Assembly (NCBI RefSeq): GCF_900541275.1
Contig: NZ_UQJH01000006.1
Coordinates: 1 to 64,000, forward strand
Source: an uncultured Porphyromonas sp.
GTDB taxonomy: Bacteria > Bacteroidota > Bacteroidia > Bacteroidales > Porphyromonadaceae
Direction of reading: 5' to 3'
Length of the DNA: 64,000 bases
The translations under genes and the position numbers were made by a program. The stretch's first letter is position 1; the number at the start of each line of letters is the position of its first letter. The notes below the pieces were generated by a model. The model saw only the letters and a list, made by a program, of their open reading frames with translations, ran no database searches and had not been told where the DNA came from. This document shows, one piece after another, positions 53,372-61,380 of this stretch.

Positions 53372-53956
53372 ATGAAGGAGAATAAGAAGCATAAGAATGC
53401 CCCCCACCGGAAGGATCCGGAGGAGCAGGTAGAGGAGCAGGTAGAGCAGCAGGAGACCACCCCGACAGACGATGAGACCCCCACCCCGGAGCCCAAGGAT
53501 GAGGAGGAGTCGAGGGTAGACGATCTGCTCGACAAGTACGCTGAGCTGCAGGACAGCTACCTGCGTCTGAGGGCGGAGTTTGACAACTACAAGAAGCGCA
53601 CCCTCCGGGAGAAGTCCGACCTCATGAAGTATGGCGCCGAGCGGACCGTGGTGACGATGCTGGACGTGCTGGATGACTTTGACCGCGCCATCGAGAGCAT
53701 GGACCAGGCGACGGATGTCGATGCTGTCAAGGAGGGCGTGCTGCTGGTGAGGGATAAGTTCATCAGCGCCCTCCGCTCCGAGGGCGTGCATGAGATGGAG
53801 GTACAGGGCGTCGACTTTGACCCCGAGCTGCATGAGGCTGTCGCCATGAGCGACGGCACGGAGGAGCAGAAGGGGAAGATCATCGACTGCGTCCTCAAGG
53901 GCTATGTGCTCAATGACAAGGTGATCCGCCATCCTAAAGTGGTGGTGGGCAAGTAA
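53372..53956 (+). CDS. grpE: Nucleotide exchange factor GrpE
   Basis: GrpE, which releases ADP from DnaK. The 194-residue protein starts with an acidic, disordered Lys/Glu-rich region ([15 protein letters not shown]), followed by the coiled coil ([24 protein letters not shown]) and the beta-domain with [20 protein letters not shown] and [20 protein letters not shown]. The start of dnaJ is 5 bp downstream, so the pair is an operon; dnaK is not in the window. I could not find a recognisable heat-shock promoter element upstream. Confidence 0.96.
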   Translation: MKENKKHKNAPHRKDPEEQVEEQVEQQETTPTDDETPTPEPKDEEESRVDDLLDKYAELQDSYLRLRAEFDNYKKRTLREKSDLMKYGAERTVVTMLDVLDDFDRAIESMDQATDVDAVKEGVLLVRDKFISALRSEGVHEMEVQGVDFDPELHEAVAMSDGTEEQKGKIIDCVLKGYVLNDKVIRHPKVVVGK

Positions 53957-53961
53957 GAGAT

Positions 53962-55125
53962 ATGGCGACGAAGAGAGATTACTACGAGATACTGGGGCTC
54001 ACCAAGGAGGCCTCAGCCGATGAAATCAAGAAGGCGTACCGCAAGACTGCCCTCAAGTACCACCCGGACCGCAATCCGGGCGACAAGAGTGCCGAGGAGA
54101 AGTTTAAGGAGGCTGCCGAGGCGTATAGTGTCCTGAGCGACCCGGAGAAGCGCCAGCGGTATGACCAGTTTGGCCACGCCGGTGTCGATGGTGCTGCCGG
54201 GGCGGGCGGCTTCAGTGGCGGAGGTATGTCTATGGAGGACATCTTCAGCCAGTTTGGCGATCTCTTTGGTGGCTTCGGCGGCTTCGGTGGCTTCGGTGGC
54301 TTCGGTGGAGGCGGCGGTGGCTACAGTCGTCAGATGCGCGGATCCGACCTGCGCATAAGGGTCCACCTGACCCTCGATGAGGTACTCAAGGGGACGACGA
54401 AGAAGCTTAAGATCAAGAAGCAGGTCCCCTGCGAGCACTGCCACGGCTCCGGAGCCGAGAGCCCGAGTGACGTCGTCACCTGCCCCACCTGCCACGGATC
54501 GGGCACCGTGATCCGCACTCAGGAGTCCTTCTTCGGTCAGATGCAGACCCAGAGCGTCTGCCCTACCTGCCACGGCACCGGCAAGGAGATCCGTAAGAAG
54601 TGCTCCCACTGTGCCGGCCAGGGGGTAAAGTCGGGCGAGGAGGTACAGGAGATCCACGTCCCCGCTGGCGTCGAGGACGGCATGCAGATGCGCGTCCGCG
54701 GTGGGGGCAATGCGGGCCCCAATGATGGTGTGAGCGGTGACCTGATCGTCGAGTTTGCCGTCCGCTCCGATGAGCGCTTCGTGCGCCACGGCAGCGACCT
54801 GCTCTACAGCCTCCTCCTGCCGATCGATGAGGCGATCCTCGGTGGCAAGGTGATCGTACCGACCCTCGAGGGGGATGTCAAGGTGACGATCAAGCCGGGG
54901 ACCCAGCCCGGTGAGATCCTGCGACTGCGGAATAAGGGACTACCCTCCGTCGATGATGCCCGGAGAGGGGACGAGCTGATCTCGATCCAGGTCCACATCC
55001 CCTCTCGGCTCAGTGGCGATGACCGCAAGCTGGTGGAGCAGATGGCGACACGGTCGGCATTTCACCCCACGGAGGCGGACCGCAAGGCACACGCCTCCAA
55101 GCAGCGCAGCCGTATGGAGCTGTAA
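53962..55125 (+). CDS. dnaJ: Chaperone DnaJ
   Basis: Full-length class A DnaJ (387 residues), DnaK co-chaperone. J domain at residues 1-70 with the HPD triad (H34-P35-D36, YHPDRNPG). A Gly/Phe-rich region (about 80-115) contains [14 protein letters not shown]. Four zinc motifs follow: [24 protein letters not shown] and CSHCAGQG, and then the C-terminal substrate-binding domains with [15 protein letters not shown]. The gene is 5 bp behind grpE and the last of the sppA-lpxK-dut-grpE-dnaJ run. Confidence 0.97.
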   Translation: MATKRDYYEILGLTKEASADEIKKAYRKTALKYHPDRNPGDKSAEEKFKEAAEAYSVLSDPEKRQRYDQFGHAGVDGAAGAGGFSGGGMSMEDIFSQFGDLFGGFGGFGGFGGFGGGGGGYSRQMRGSDLRIRVHLTLDEVLKGTTKKLKIKKQVPCEHCHGSGAESPSDVVTCPTCHGSGTVIRTQESFFGQMQTQSVCPTCHGTGKEIRKKCSHCAGQGVKSGEEVQEIHVPAGVEDGMQMRVRGGGNAGPNDGVSGDLIVEFAVRSDERFVRHGSDLLYSLLLPIDEAILGGKVIVPTLEGDVKVTIKPGTQPGEILRLRNKGLPSVDDARRGDELISIQVHIPSRLSGDDRKLVEQMATRSAFHPTEADRKAHASKQRSRMEL

Positions 55126-55165
55126 GGAAGCCCCATCGCCAAGCGTCAGATAATCAGCACCCGGA

Positions 55166-55199
55166 CTAATACCGATATTAGACTCATCTAATATCGGTA
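55166..55199. repeat. CTAATACCGATATTAG hairpin (copy 2)
   Basis: CTAATACCGATATTAG at 55166-55181 is followed after ACTCAT by CTAATATCGGTA (55188-55199), giving a perfect 12-bp stem (55170-55181 with 55188-55199). The next bases, AAAGAAATTTCC, closely match those after the copy at 61119. Confidence 0.75.
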
Positions 55200-55226
55200 A
55201 AAGAAATTTCCTTCTCGCCGTAAGAC

Positions 55227-55737
55227 ATCAGCGCATAGGGGGGACGCATTTGAGTTCATCGTGAAGAGTAAGGACCGATGCGCCCCTGCAGGTGACCGCT
55301 CGGGCAGATCCTCAGTGCGTATAGCAGTTTGGCAGAAGAGGCACCCCGGAGGGGTGCTTCGCGTCCCGCCCCGCCTACCGCCCGGCTGGGGGCACCCCGG
55401 TAGGGGTGCGTCCTTCATAGCCCGGTGGTCGGAGGGGCGAAGCCCCGACGACCCCGGGTAAGCAGAGCCCTCTTTAATCCATCGACCCCGCTAGGGGTCG
55501 GTCGTAATGGAGATCTCCTTGAGGGACCGACACCCTATCGGGGTCGTATATATTAAGGCGTCTCTCGGGTAACCCGGGGTCTTCGGCACTTCGTGCCTCG
55601 ACCGCGGGCTAAGAAAAAGGCACCCCTCCGGGGTGCTTCACGTCCCGCCCAACCTATCGTCCAGCTGAGGCACCCCGGCATGGGTGCGTCCTTCTTAGCT
55701 GTAAAGCTCAGATGCGTCAGCCCTGATCAGCGCATAG
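55227..55737. repeat. Hairpin-array element with imperfect TIRs and 12-bp flanking direct repeat (cluster 3)
   Basis: The direct repeat ATCAGCGCATAG occurs at 55227-55238 and 55726-55737. Just inside lie imperfect inverted ends: GGGACGCATTTGAG (55241-55254) and CTCAGATGCGTCAGCCC (55707-55723). Internally there is a run of GC-rich hairpins: GCACCCC/GGGGTGC at 55341-55357, 55392-55409 and 55620-55636, GGGGC/GCCCC at 55434-55446, and CGACCCC/GGGGTCG at 55483-55500. About 82 bp at 55340-55421 is repeated with roughly 17% change at 55619-55699. The element resembles a non-autonomous, MITE-like insertion. Confidence 0.55.
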
Positions 55738-55783
55738 AGGAGTCGCTCCCTTCGGGGTCTGTAAAGGCAGCAATGAAAGAACA

Positions 55784-55829
55784 AAGGCGGGCATCCTCTA
55801 CACCGGAGGATGCCCGCCTTTTCTTTTTA
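55784..55829. terminator. Terminator of pgk (bidirectional form)
   Basis: AAGGCGGGCATCCT (55784-55797) pairs with AGGATGCCCGCCTT (55807-55820). The plus strand continues TTTTCTTTTT. It lies 24 bp past the pgk stop on the minus strand. Confidence 0.8.
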
Positions 55830-55843
55830 TCCTACCAGAGGAC

Positions 55844-57106
55844 TTACTTCTCGATCGCGGCAATGCCGGGAAGCGTCTTGCCCTCAATCGCCTCGATGAG
55901 CGCACCACCACCGGTGGAGACGTAGCTCACCTCGTCAGCGAGGTGGTACTTATTGATCGCCGCTACGGAGTCGCCACCGCCGACGAGAGAGTAAGCACCA
56001 CCCTTCGTCGCCTCGGCAACCGCCTTAGCGACCGCCTCGGTGCCCTTGCCAAACTTATCGAACTCGAAGACTCCCGCAGGACCATTCCACAGGATCGTCT
56101 TTGACTGGAGGATCACCTCACGGAAGAGCTCGATCGTCTTCGGACCGATGTCCAGCCCCTCGCGATCATCCGGGATCTCATTGCAGGGGACCACCTTGCT
56201 ATCGGCATCGGGGGCAAAGTCGGTAGCTGCAACACAGTCGACGCCGAGTACGAGGCGGACACCATTCTTCTTTGCCGTCTCCTCAATCTCGCGCGCCACA
56301 TCGAGCTTATCCTCCTCCAGGAGAGACTTGCCGACCTTACCGCCACGAGACTTCATGAAGGTGTAGGTCATACCACCAGTGAGGATCAGGTTATCCACCT
56401 TGCCGAGGAGATTCATGATCACGTCGATCTTTGTGGAGACCTTGGAGCCACCGAGGATGGCGGTGAAGGGGTGCTTGGCGTTATTCAGGATCTCATTGAC
56501 CGCATTCACCTCCTTCTGCATCAGGTAGCCAAACATCTTGTGCTCCTTATCAAAGTAGTCTGCGATCAGTGCTGTGGAGGCGTGAGCGCGGTGGGCAGTG
56601 CCGAAAGCATCATTCACATACACCTCGGCGAGGTCTGCCAGCTCCTTGACAAATCCCTTCTGGCTCGCCTTGACAGCCTTCTTGGCAGCAGCGGTCTCCT
56701 CCTCGGAGGCGTCCTTGGGGAGGCCCATCGGCTTGCCCTGCTCCTCAGCGTGGAAGCGAAGGTTCTCCAGCAGTAGTGCCTCGCCATCCTTGAGGTCCAT
56801 CGCCATTCGCTTCGTCTCCTCACCGACGCAATCGGGAGCGAGCTTCACGTCCACGCCGAGCAGCTCAGAGACGTGAGAGAGGATGTTCTTCATGGAGAGC
56901 TTGGGGTCGGCACCGGTCTTGGGACGGCCGAGGTGGGAGGCGATGATGAGACGACCTCCGTCGCCGAGGATCTTCTTGAGGGTCGGGAGAGCGGCACGGA
57001 TGCGGGTGTCGTCCGTGATCTGGAGATTTTCGTCCAGAGGGACATTGAAGTCGACGCGCACGAAGACGCGCTTCCCGCCGAAGTTGTAGTCTTGGATCTT
57101 TGCCAT
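55844..57106 (-). CDS. pgk: Phosphoglycerate kinase
   Basis: PGK transfers the acyl phosphate of 1,3-bisphosphoglycerate to ADP in glycolysis. The 420-residue protein shows the N-domain [20 protein letters not shown] and [16 protein letters not shown] substrate motifs, [29 protein letters not shown] and the C-domain nucleotide site [21 protein letters not shown], then [12 protein letters not shown] and [19 protein letters not shown]. It is a single-gene unit with a TAAATTTG promoter box 44 bp upstream. Nothing unusual. Confidence 0.97.
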   Translation of the reverse strand: MAKIQDYNFGGKRVFVRVDFNVPLDENLQITDDTRIRAALPTLKKILGDGGRLIIASHLGRPKTGADPKLSMKNILSHVSELLGVDVKLAPDCVGEETKRMAMDLKDGEALLLENLRFHAEEQGKPMGLPKDASEEETAAAKKAVKASQKGFVKELADLAEVYVNDAFGTAHRAHASTALIADYFDKEHKMFGYLMQKEVNAVNEILNNAKHPFTAILGGSKVSTKIDVIMNLLGKVDNLILTGGMTYTFMKSRGGKVGKSLLEEDKLDVAREIEETAKKNGVRLVLGVDCVAATDFAPDADSKVVPCNEIPDDREGLDIGPKTIELFREVILQSKTILWNGPAGVFEFDKFGKGTEAVAKAVAEATKGGAYSLVGGGDSVAAINKYHLADEVSYVSTGGGALIEAIEGKTLPGIAAIEK

Positions 57107-57149
57107 TGCTATAGGGTTTTATTAGTGTATTGATCTCTTTCTTACCCCA

Positions 57150-57157
57150 CAAATTTA
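57150..57157 (-). promoter_or_regulatory. Promoter -7 box for pgk
   Basis: The minus strand reads TAAATTTG (TAnnTTTG), about 44 bp upstream of pgk. No clear -33 element. Confidence 0.4.
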
Positions 57158-57212
57158 ATAAATTCTTGGCGAATCATCCGCCATCTTGCGGGGCTGACAG
57201 GGGGGTAAACCG

Positions 57213-57256
57213 AGCGATGGGTGTGCTGCCTCCGTGGAGACGGCACACCCATCGCT
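57213..57256 (-). terminator. Terminator of the TlpA-like gene
   Basis: AGCGATGGGTGTGC (57213-57226) pairs with GCACACCCATCGCT (57243-57256), a perfect 14-bp stem 24 bp after the stop on the minus strand. The T-run is weak. Confidence 0.65.
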
Positions 57257-57279
57257 ATCTGTGTGGGGAAAAGAAAGGG

Positions 57280-58389
57280 TCAGAGGCCAAGATCGGCGAT
57301 CTTGGTGCTCATCTCGTTGGCGTCATTCGTCTTAAGCTCTATGGTCCCCTCAGGATTGATCAGGATCATGGTCGGGATAGCCTGGATGCCGTAGGCATCG
57401 GCAAAGGCGCTCGTGGAGTCAAAGACAGTGGTCCAGGTCATGCCGAGCTCCTTACGAGCCTGCGTATTTGCCTCAAAGGTCTCATTGATACCTCCTATGC
57501 TCACCACCTTGATCGTAGAGGGATGACCCTTCACGATCTCAGCGAGGTGCGGCATAGCGGCACGGCAGGGACCGCACCAGGAGGCCCAGACGTCGATGAG
57601 GAGATACTTGCCCTCCTCCCGCAGCTCGCTCACGCGGATCTCCTTACCGGTCTCGTCAGTCATCGTCACATCGACGTAGGGCTGCCCGGCACTCGTCTTC
57701 TGCTCCGCCAGCTGTAGCTGATAGAGCTTCTTCAAGTCCGAGTCCTCCTTCACCAGTTCACCTGCCGACTCGTAGAGCTCGACGAAGCCCTTAGCATCGG
57801 AGGTGGGATAGAGGGAGAGAGCCATCCGCCCCAGCTCGTTATCCTTATTTTGCTCAAAGCACTTACGGGCAATCTCTGCCACCCGTGTGGAGAAGCGATC
57901 CGAGACCTCGGCTCCCTTCTCGGAGATCTCCGGGGTCACCTTATTTCCGGCAGCCTTGTACGCCTCCTGGAGGGCGATGCTCTCGCGGGCGTAGTCTCCG
58001 TAAGCGCTATTGTACTCCTCGGTGAGGGTCGCCAGCTGGCGATTCATCGGTGTGGAGGTCTCGTCGTAGGTGTAGCTCTGGCTGACGCTGTCGGGGACGA
58101 TCGTCGAGGTCCCCTTCTCGGAGAAGTAACCGATGGCGCGGTCCCCCAGCTGGAGGTCATACCGAGCGAGGGAGACGGTGTCGGGGAGGACAAGCTCAAA
58201 GGCTCCGGCAGAGACCTGGGCGGAGTCGATCCGCTCACCATCAGCGTTGATGAGCGTAGCGTACTGCCCCTCGAGGCTCTGGGGGAGGTTGCTTCCCCTG
58301 AGGCGGGGAGCGGTACTCTCCTTAGTGCAGGCGATAGTGCCGGCTGCCAGCAGCCCGGCAGAGAGGAGCAGGAGTAAGGACTTCTTCAT
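57280..58389 (-). CDS. TlpA-family thioredoxin-like lipoprotein
   Basis: A lipoprotein of about 369 residues with an N-terminal DUF4369-like all-beta domain and a C-terminal TlpA thioredoxin fold. The start is MKKSLLLLLSAGLLAAGTIA with lipobox IAC; the frame is open to 58419, but that ATG would have almost no leader from the promoter box at 58427-58434. The thioredoxin active site is WASWCGPCRAAMPHL, followed by the cis-Pro AIPTMILI. It probably reduces disulfides of exported proteins at the outer face of a membrane. A single-gene unit on the minus strand, divergent from the thiamine receptor. Confidence 0.9.
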   Translation of the reverse strand: MKKSLLLLLSAGLLAAGTIACTKESTAPRLRGSNLPQSLEGQYATLINADGERIDSAQVSAGAFELVLPDTVSLARYDLQLGDRAIGYFSEKGTSTIVPDSVSQSYTYDETSTPMNRQLATLTEEYNSAYGDYARESIALQEAYKAAGNKVTPEISEKGAEVSDRFSTRVAEIARKCFEQNKDNELGRMALSLYPTSDAKGFVELYESAGELVKEDSDLKKLYQLQLAEQKTSAGQPYVDVTMTDETGKEIRVSELREEGKYLLIDVWASWCGPCRAAMPHLAEIVKGHPSTIKVVSIGGINETFEANTQARKELGMTWTTVFDSTSAFADAYGIQAIPTMILINPEGTIELKTNDANEMSTKIADLGL

Positions 58390-58426
58390 ATTGTGTTTCT
58401 TATTATATAGGTGAGTCATTGAGGTG

Positions 58427-58434
58427 CAAATCTA
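58427..58434 (-). promoter_or_regulatory. Promoter -7 box for the TlpA-like gene
   Basis: The minus strand reads TAGATTTG (TAnnTTTG). Transcription from here would start close to the upstream ATG at 58419, supporting the start at 58389. Confidence 0.4.
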
Positions 58435-58486
58435 CCACTTTCCTGAATTTACCTAGATCAGAAGAGGGACATTAGGAAAATATAAC

Positions 58487-58494
58487 TACCTTTG
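58487..58494 (+). promoter_or_regulatory. Promoter -7 box for the TPP-controlled receptor gene
   Basis: TACCTTTG is an exact consensus match 30 bp upstream of the riboswitch, so the whole aptamer would be transcribed. Confidence 0.6.
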
Positions 58495-58524
58495 CCCCCG
58501 CAACGAGAGAAGTCCCGTTGTCTT

Positions 58525-58605
58525 CGCCTAGGGGTGCCTGTCCGCAAGGGGCAGGCTGAGAGCAGACCCTCCGAACCTGTCCGGATCATTCCGACGTAGG
58601 AAAGT
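58525..58605 (+). ncRNA. TPP (thi-box) riboswitch
   Basis: The conserved TPP aptamer elements appear in order: GGGGTGCC (58531-58538), the variable P3 arm, CTGAGA (58556-58561), ACCCT (58566-58570), GAACCTG (58573-58579) and ATCATTCCGACGTAGGAA (58585-58602). The P1 helix is CCTA pairing with TAGG. It lies 120 bp before the TonB receptor and about 31 bp after the promoter box. A later hairpin GCCCACA/TGTGGGC (58659-58675) may be part of the expression platform. It indicates repression of the downstream gene by thiamine pyrophosphate. Confidence 0.93.
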
Positions 58606-58726
58606 GCGTGATACCGACCGCCTCCGTGTAGGTAGTCCCCCATCATCAAGATCTGCTCGCCCACACCCTGTGGGCTTAGTGCCCGAGTGCGACACTTACT
58701 TTATCATCTTTATATAGAGCAGATAC

Positions 58727-61024
58727 ATGAAAAATCTTATCTCCAGACTTCTGTCTGTCGGAGCTCTCAGCGGAGCTCTCCTCCTCGGCGCCAGCGCCCA
58801 GGATGTCTCTCAGGAGTACGATCTGGATGCTGTGGAGGTCCTCGGCATCCGCCCCGGACAGCTCACCCCGGTCACCAAGCAGACGATCAAGCTCCCCGAG
58901 CTGAAGCTCCATACCACGGCGTGGGACGTGCCTACGCTCCTCCGCGGCACCCCCTCCCTCCTGATCACTCAGGATGCCGGCACGATGGGCGGCTACACCG
59001 GCTTCTCCATCCGTGGTGTCGACCCCTCGCGTGTCAATATCACCGTCAATGGCGTCCCGGTCAATGACTCCGAGAGCCAGGCGGTCTTCTGGGCCAATAT
59101 GCCCGACTTCGGCAGCCGTCTCTCCGATATCGTCATCGTCCGCGGTGCCGGGTCGTCCACCTTCGGCGCCGGAGCCTTCGGTGCGACGATGGATATGCGC
59201 ATCGCCATCCCCGAGGCCGAGGCCGGTGGTAGTGTCTCCACCTACTGGGGCTCCTACGGTATGCGCCGCGATATGGTGCACCTCACTACAGGAGCTCTGG
59301 CGGGCAATTGGCGCTTCGGTGGTTTCCTCTCCCGCACGTCCGGCAATGGATACCGGGATCGTAGCGGAAACAAGGGATTCTCCTACCTCCTCCAGGCCTA
59401 CAAGGGGGGCGACAATTACTCCCTCCAGCTGATCCACAATCTCGGTGACCAGCATACTCAAGTCGCGTGGACAGGAGTCAATCAGTCCATGATAGACTCT
59501 TATGGTCGTCGCTACAATCCGGATGGGCTGATGAATAAGGGCGAGAAAGAACTCTCCAAGCAGCTCTTCTACTCCGACCAGACCGACAACTACCGCCAGA
59601 GCCACACCTATGCCATCCTCAAGCATCAGCCGACGGACAACTTCAGCTACGATGTGACCCTCCACTACACTCGTGGTAAGGGATTTACCCGAGAGTATAA
59701 GAATGAGCGCAAGCTCCGGGAGTACTTCGTCGTCCCGATGAGCAACAAGACAAAGGCTGACCTTGTGCGAGAGAAGTACCTCGACAACCATTTCGCCGGT
59801 GGGATCTTCAATGCTATGTGGACCGGTGAGAAGGGGCGTATCAACTTTGGTCTCTCCGGAAATCACTACTGGGGCGACCACTATGGCATCCTCCCCTGGG
59901 TCGACGGGATTGCGAAGGGGACGAAGACTGAGTTTGGTCCCTTCTACCCCAATTCAGAGTACTACCGCAACTCCTCCGCCGTCACCGGCATCGCTACCTA
60001 CCTCAAGGGCGAGTGGAATATCACCGACCATCTCCTCGCCTATGGTGACGTGATGTACCGCTACTCCCGCACCACCATGCACGGACTCTCCGACAAGAAG
60101 TCCGATAAGACCGGCAAGATGGATGTCCTCAACTTTGATGGCGCCAACGCTCCGACCTACAACTTTGTCCTCCCTAAGGTTGGATTCAACTTCCACCCCT
60201 CACGCAACCACTCCTACTACATCTCCTACACGACTGCAGCCAAGGAGCCCAATCGCAAGATGTTCACCGAGAGTCGTGAGTACGATGACAAGGGAAATGA
60301 GATCCTCCCCCGCCCCGAGTACATGGGCGACCTCGAGATCGGCACCGAGCAGACGTGGGGACCGGTGAGCCTCTTCGTAAACGGCTACTTCATGCACTAC
60401 AAGGATCAGATCGTCCCCAACGGCAAGCTCAGCGACGTGGGTGAGCTACTGATGGTCAATGTCCCCAAGAGCTACCGCTCAGGTGTGGAGATGGGCTTTG
60501 ACTGGCAGATCATCAAGCAGCTGCGCCTCTCTGCCAATGCGACCCTCTCCCGCAATCGGATCCTTGACTACACCTACTCTGAGAGCGTTTATGACGCCTC
60601 TTGGGAGTGGGCACGCCTGAAGGACTACAAGATGGATGAGACACCCATTGCCAACAGCCCCTCCGTCATTGCCAACCACGCCCTCACCTGGATGCCTCTT
60701 GACAATCTCTACATCGACTTCTCCGGCACCTACGTTGGCGCGCGCTACGTGGACAACAGTGGGTATGAGGGACATCGCCTACCGGGCTACTACACCGGAA
60801 GCCTGATGGCTAAGTACGGGATCGACCTAAAGAGTCACCGCTCCCTCGACCTGAGCCTGCAGCTGCTCAACCTCTTCAGCAGCAGCTACTCCACCTATGG
60901 CTACATCTACGATGCCTACAGTCTGCTGGATGAGACCGGCAAGGAGGTAAGTCGCGATCAAGACCTGAGACAATTCCCCGCCGCACCGATCCACTTCGTA
61001 GCCGGCGCCACCTATACCTTCTGA
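58727..61024 (+). CDS. TonB-dependent receptor under TPP riboswitch control (probable thiamine transporter)
   Basis: A 765-residue TonB-dependent outer-membrane receptor. It has a signal peptide (MKNLISRLLSVGALSGALLL, cleavage near SAQ), a short TonB-box-like segment (LDAVEVLGIRPGQ), a plug with GYTGFSIRGVDPSRVNITVNG and IVIVRGAGSSTFGAGAFGATMD, and a barrel ending AGATYTF. There is no N-terminal carboxypeptidase-like domain, unlike the receptor at 5501. The TPP riboswitch in its leader strongly supports a thiamine or thiamine-precursor substrate, as known for riboswitch-controlled Bacteroidetes outer-membrane transporters. No thi biosynthesis gene is next to it; it stands alone with its own terminator. 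Confidence 0.93.
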   Translation: MKNLISRLLSVGALSGALLLGASAQDVSQEYDLDAVEVLGIRPGQLTPVTKQTIKLPELKLHTTAWDVPTLLRGTPSLLITQDAGTMGGYTGFSIRGVDPSRVNITVNGVPVNDSESQAVFWANMPDFGSRLSDIVIVRGAGSSTFGAGAFGATMDMRIAIPEAEAGGSVSTYWGSYGMRRDMVHLTTGALAGNWRFGGFLSRTSGNGYRDRSGNKGFSYLLQAYKGGDNYSLQLIHNLGDQHTQVAWTGVNQSMIDSYGRRYNPDGLMNKGEKELSKQLFYSDQTDNYRQSHTYAILKHQPTDNFSYDVTLHYTRGKGFTREYKNERKLREYFVVPMSNKTKADLVREKYLDNHFAGGIFNAMWTGEKGRINFGLSGNHYWGDHYGILPWVDGIAKGTKTEFGPFYPNSEYYRNSSAVTGIATYLKGEWNITDHLLAYGDVMYRYSRTTMHGLSDKKSDKTGKMDVLNFDGANAPTYNFVLPKVGFNFHPSRNHSYYISYTTAAKEPNRKMFTESREYDDKGNEILPRPEYMGDLEIGTEQTWGPVSLFVNGYFMHYKDQIVPNGKLSDVGELLMVNVPKSYRSGVEMGFDWQIIKQLRLSANATLSRNRILDYTYSESVYDASWEWARLKDYKMDETPIANSPSVIANHALTWMPLDNLYIDFSGTYVGARYVDNSGYEGHRLPGYYTGSLMAKYGIDLKSHRSLDLSLQLLNLFSSSYSTYGYIYDAYSLLDETGKEVSRDQDLRQFPAAPIHFVAGATYTF

Positions 61025-61057
61025 TAGGTCTATTTACTCCTAACTAAAGCGTGATGG

Positions 61058-61096
61058 GCTCCCCACTCTGATCTTCAGAGCGGGGAGCTTTTTTTT
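61058..61096 (+). terminator. Terminator of the TPP-controlled receptor gene
   Basis: GCTCCCCACTCTGA (61058-61071) pairs with TCAGAGCGGGGAGC (61075-61088), followed by TTTTTTTT. It is the clearest terminator in the window. Confidence 0.95.
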
Positions 61097-61118
61097 GCGC
61101 GGTCGCTCTCGGGTAAAT

Positions 61119-61152
61119 CTAATACCGATATTAGTGATCACTAATATCGGTA
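61119..61152. repeat. CTAATACCGATATTAG hairpin (copy 3)
   Basis: CTAATACCGATATTAG at 61119-61134, loop TGATCA, then CTAATATCGGTA (61141-61152), a perfect 12-bp stem with the same layout as 55166-55199 and similar 3' bases (AAAGAAATTCCC). Confidence 0.75.
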
Positions 61153-61280
61153 AAAGAAATTCCCTACTCCCAGCGACCCGGTAGAGGGTGATGAGAGGAG
61201 GGCTTTCGGTGACTGTAAGGTCCTCGTGCCACATTCCAATGATTTTTCTTGGGGTGGGGCTGTGAAGTCAAAGAATTTGG

Positions 61281-61288
61281 TAGCTTTG
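61281..61288 (+). promoter_or_regulatory. Promoter -7 box for purL
   Basis: TAGCTTTG matches TAnnTTTG, predicting a leader of about 85 nt that contains the hairpin at 61308-61335. No good -33 element at the expected spacing. Confidence 0.45.
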
Positions 61289-61307
61289 TGATGGGCTTTG
61301 CCGGAGG

Positions 61308-61335
61308 ATCGCTCACCCGCCATCAGGTGAGCGAT
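61308..61335 (+). promoter_or_regulatory. Perfect hairpin in the purL leader
   Basis: ATCGCTCACC (61308-61317) pairs exactly with GGTGAGCGAT (61326-61335), loop CGCCATCA. There is no T-run after it, so it is not a simple terminator. It could be a protein- or ligand-binding element controlling purL; it is not a recognised purine riboswitch. Confidence 0.5.
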
Positions 61336-61380
61336 TCCGAGGGTGAGGTACCCGCTTCCATACATAAGAGAGACTGAGAT

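Larger units (their letters stand above)
55126..55783. other. Repeat-rich intergenic gap after dnaJ
   Basis: No gene was seen; the short frames are traversals of repeats. It contains the CTAATACCGATATTAG hairpin at 55166-55199 and the hairpin-array element at 55227-55737, both described separately. Confidence 0.7.
61153..61380. other. Intergenic leader region of purL
   Basis: No gene was seen. It contains a promoter box TAGCTTTG (61281-61288) and a perfect leader hairpin at 61308-61335, 45 bp before the purL ATG; both are described separately. Confidence 0.5.

Noticed and set aside
55227..55737. tRNA or rRNA gene in the repeat-rich gap
   Set aside because: No cloverleaf with TTCGA loop and anticodon arm was found; the stems are independent short hairpins.
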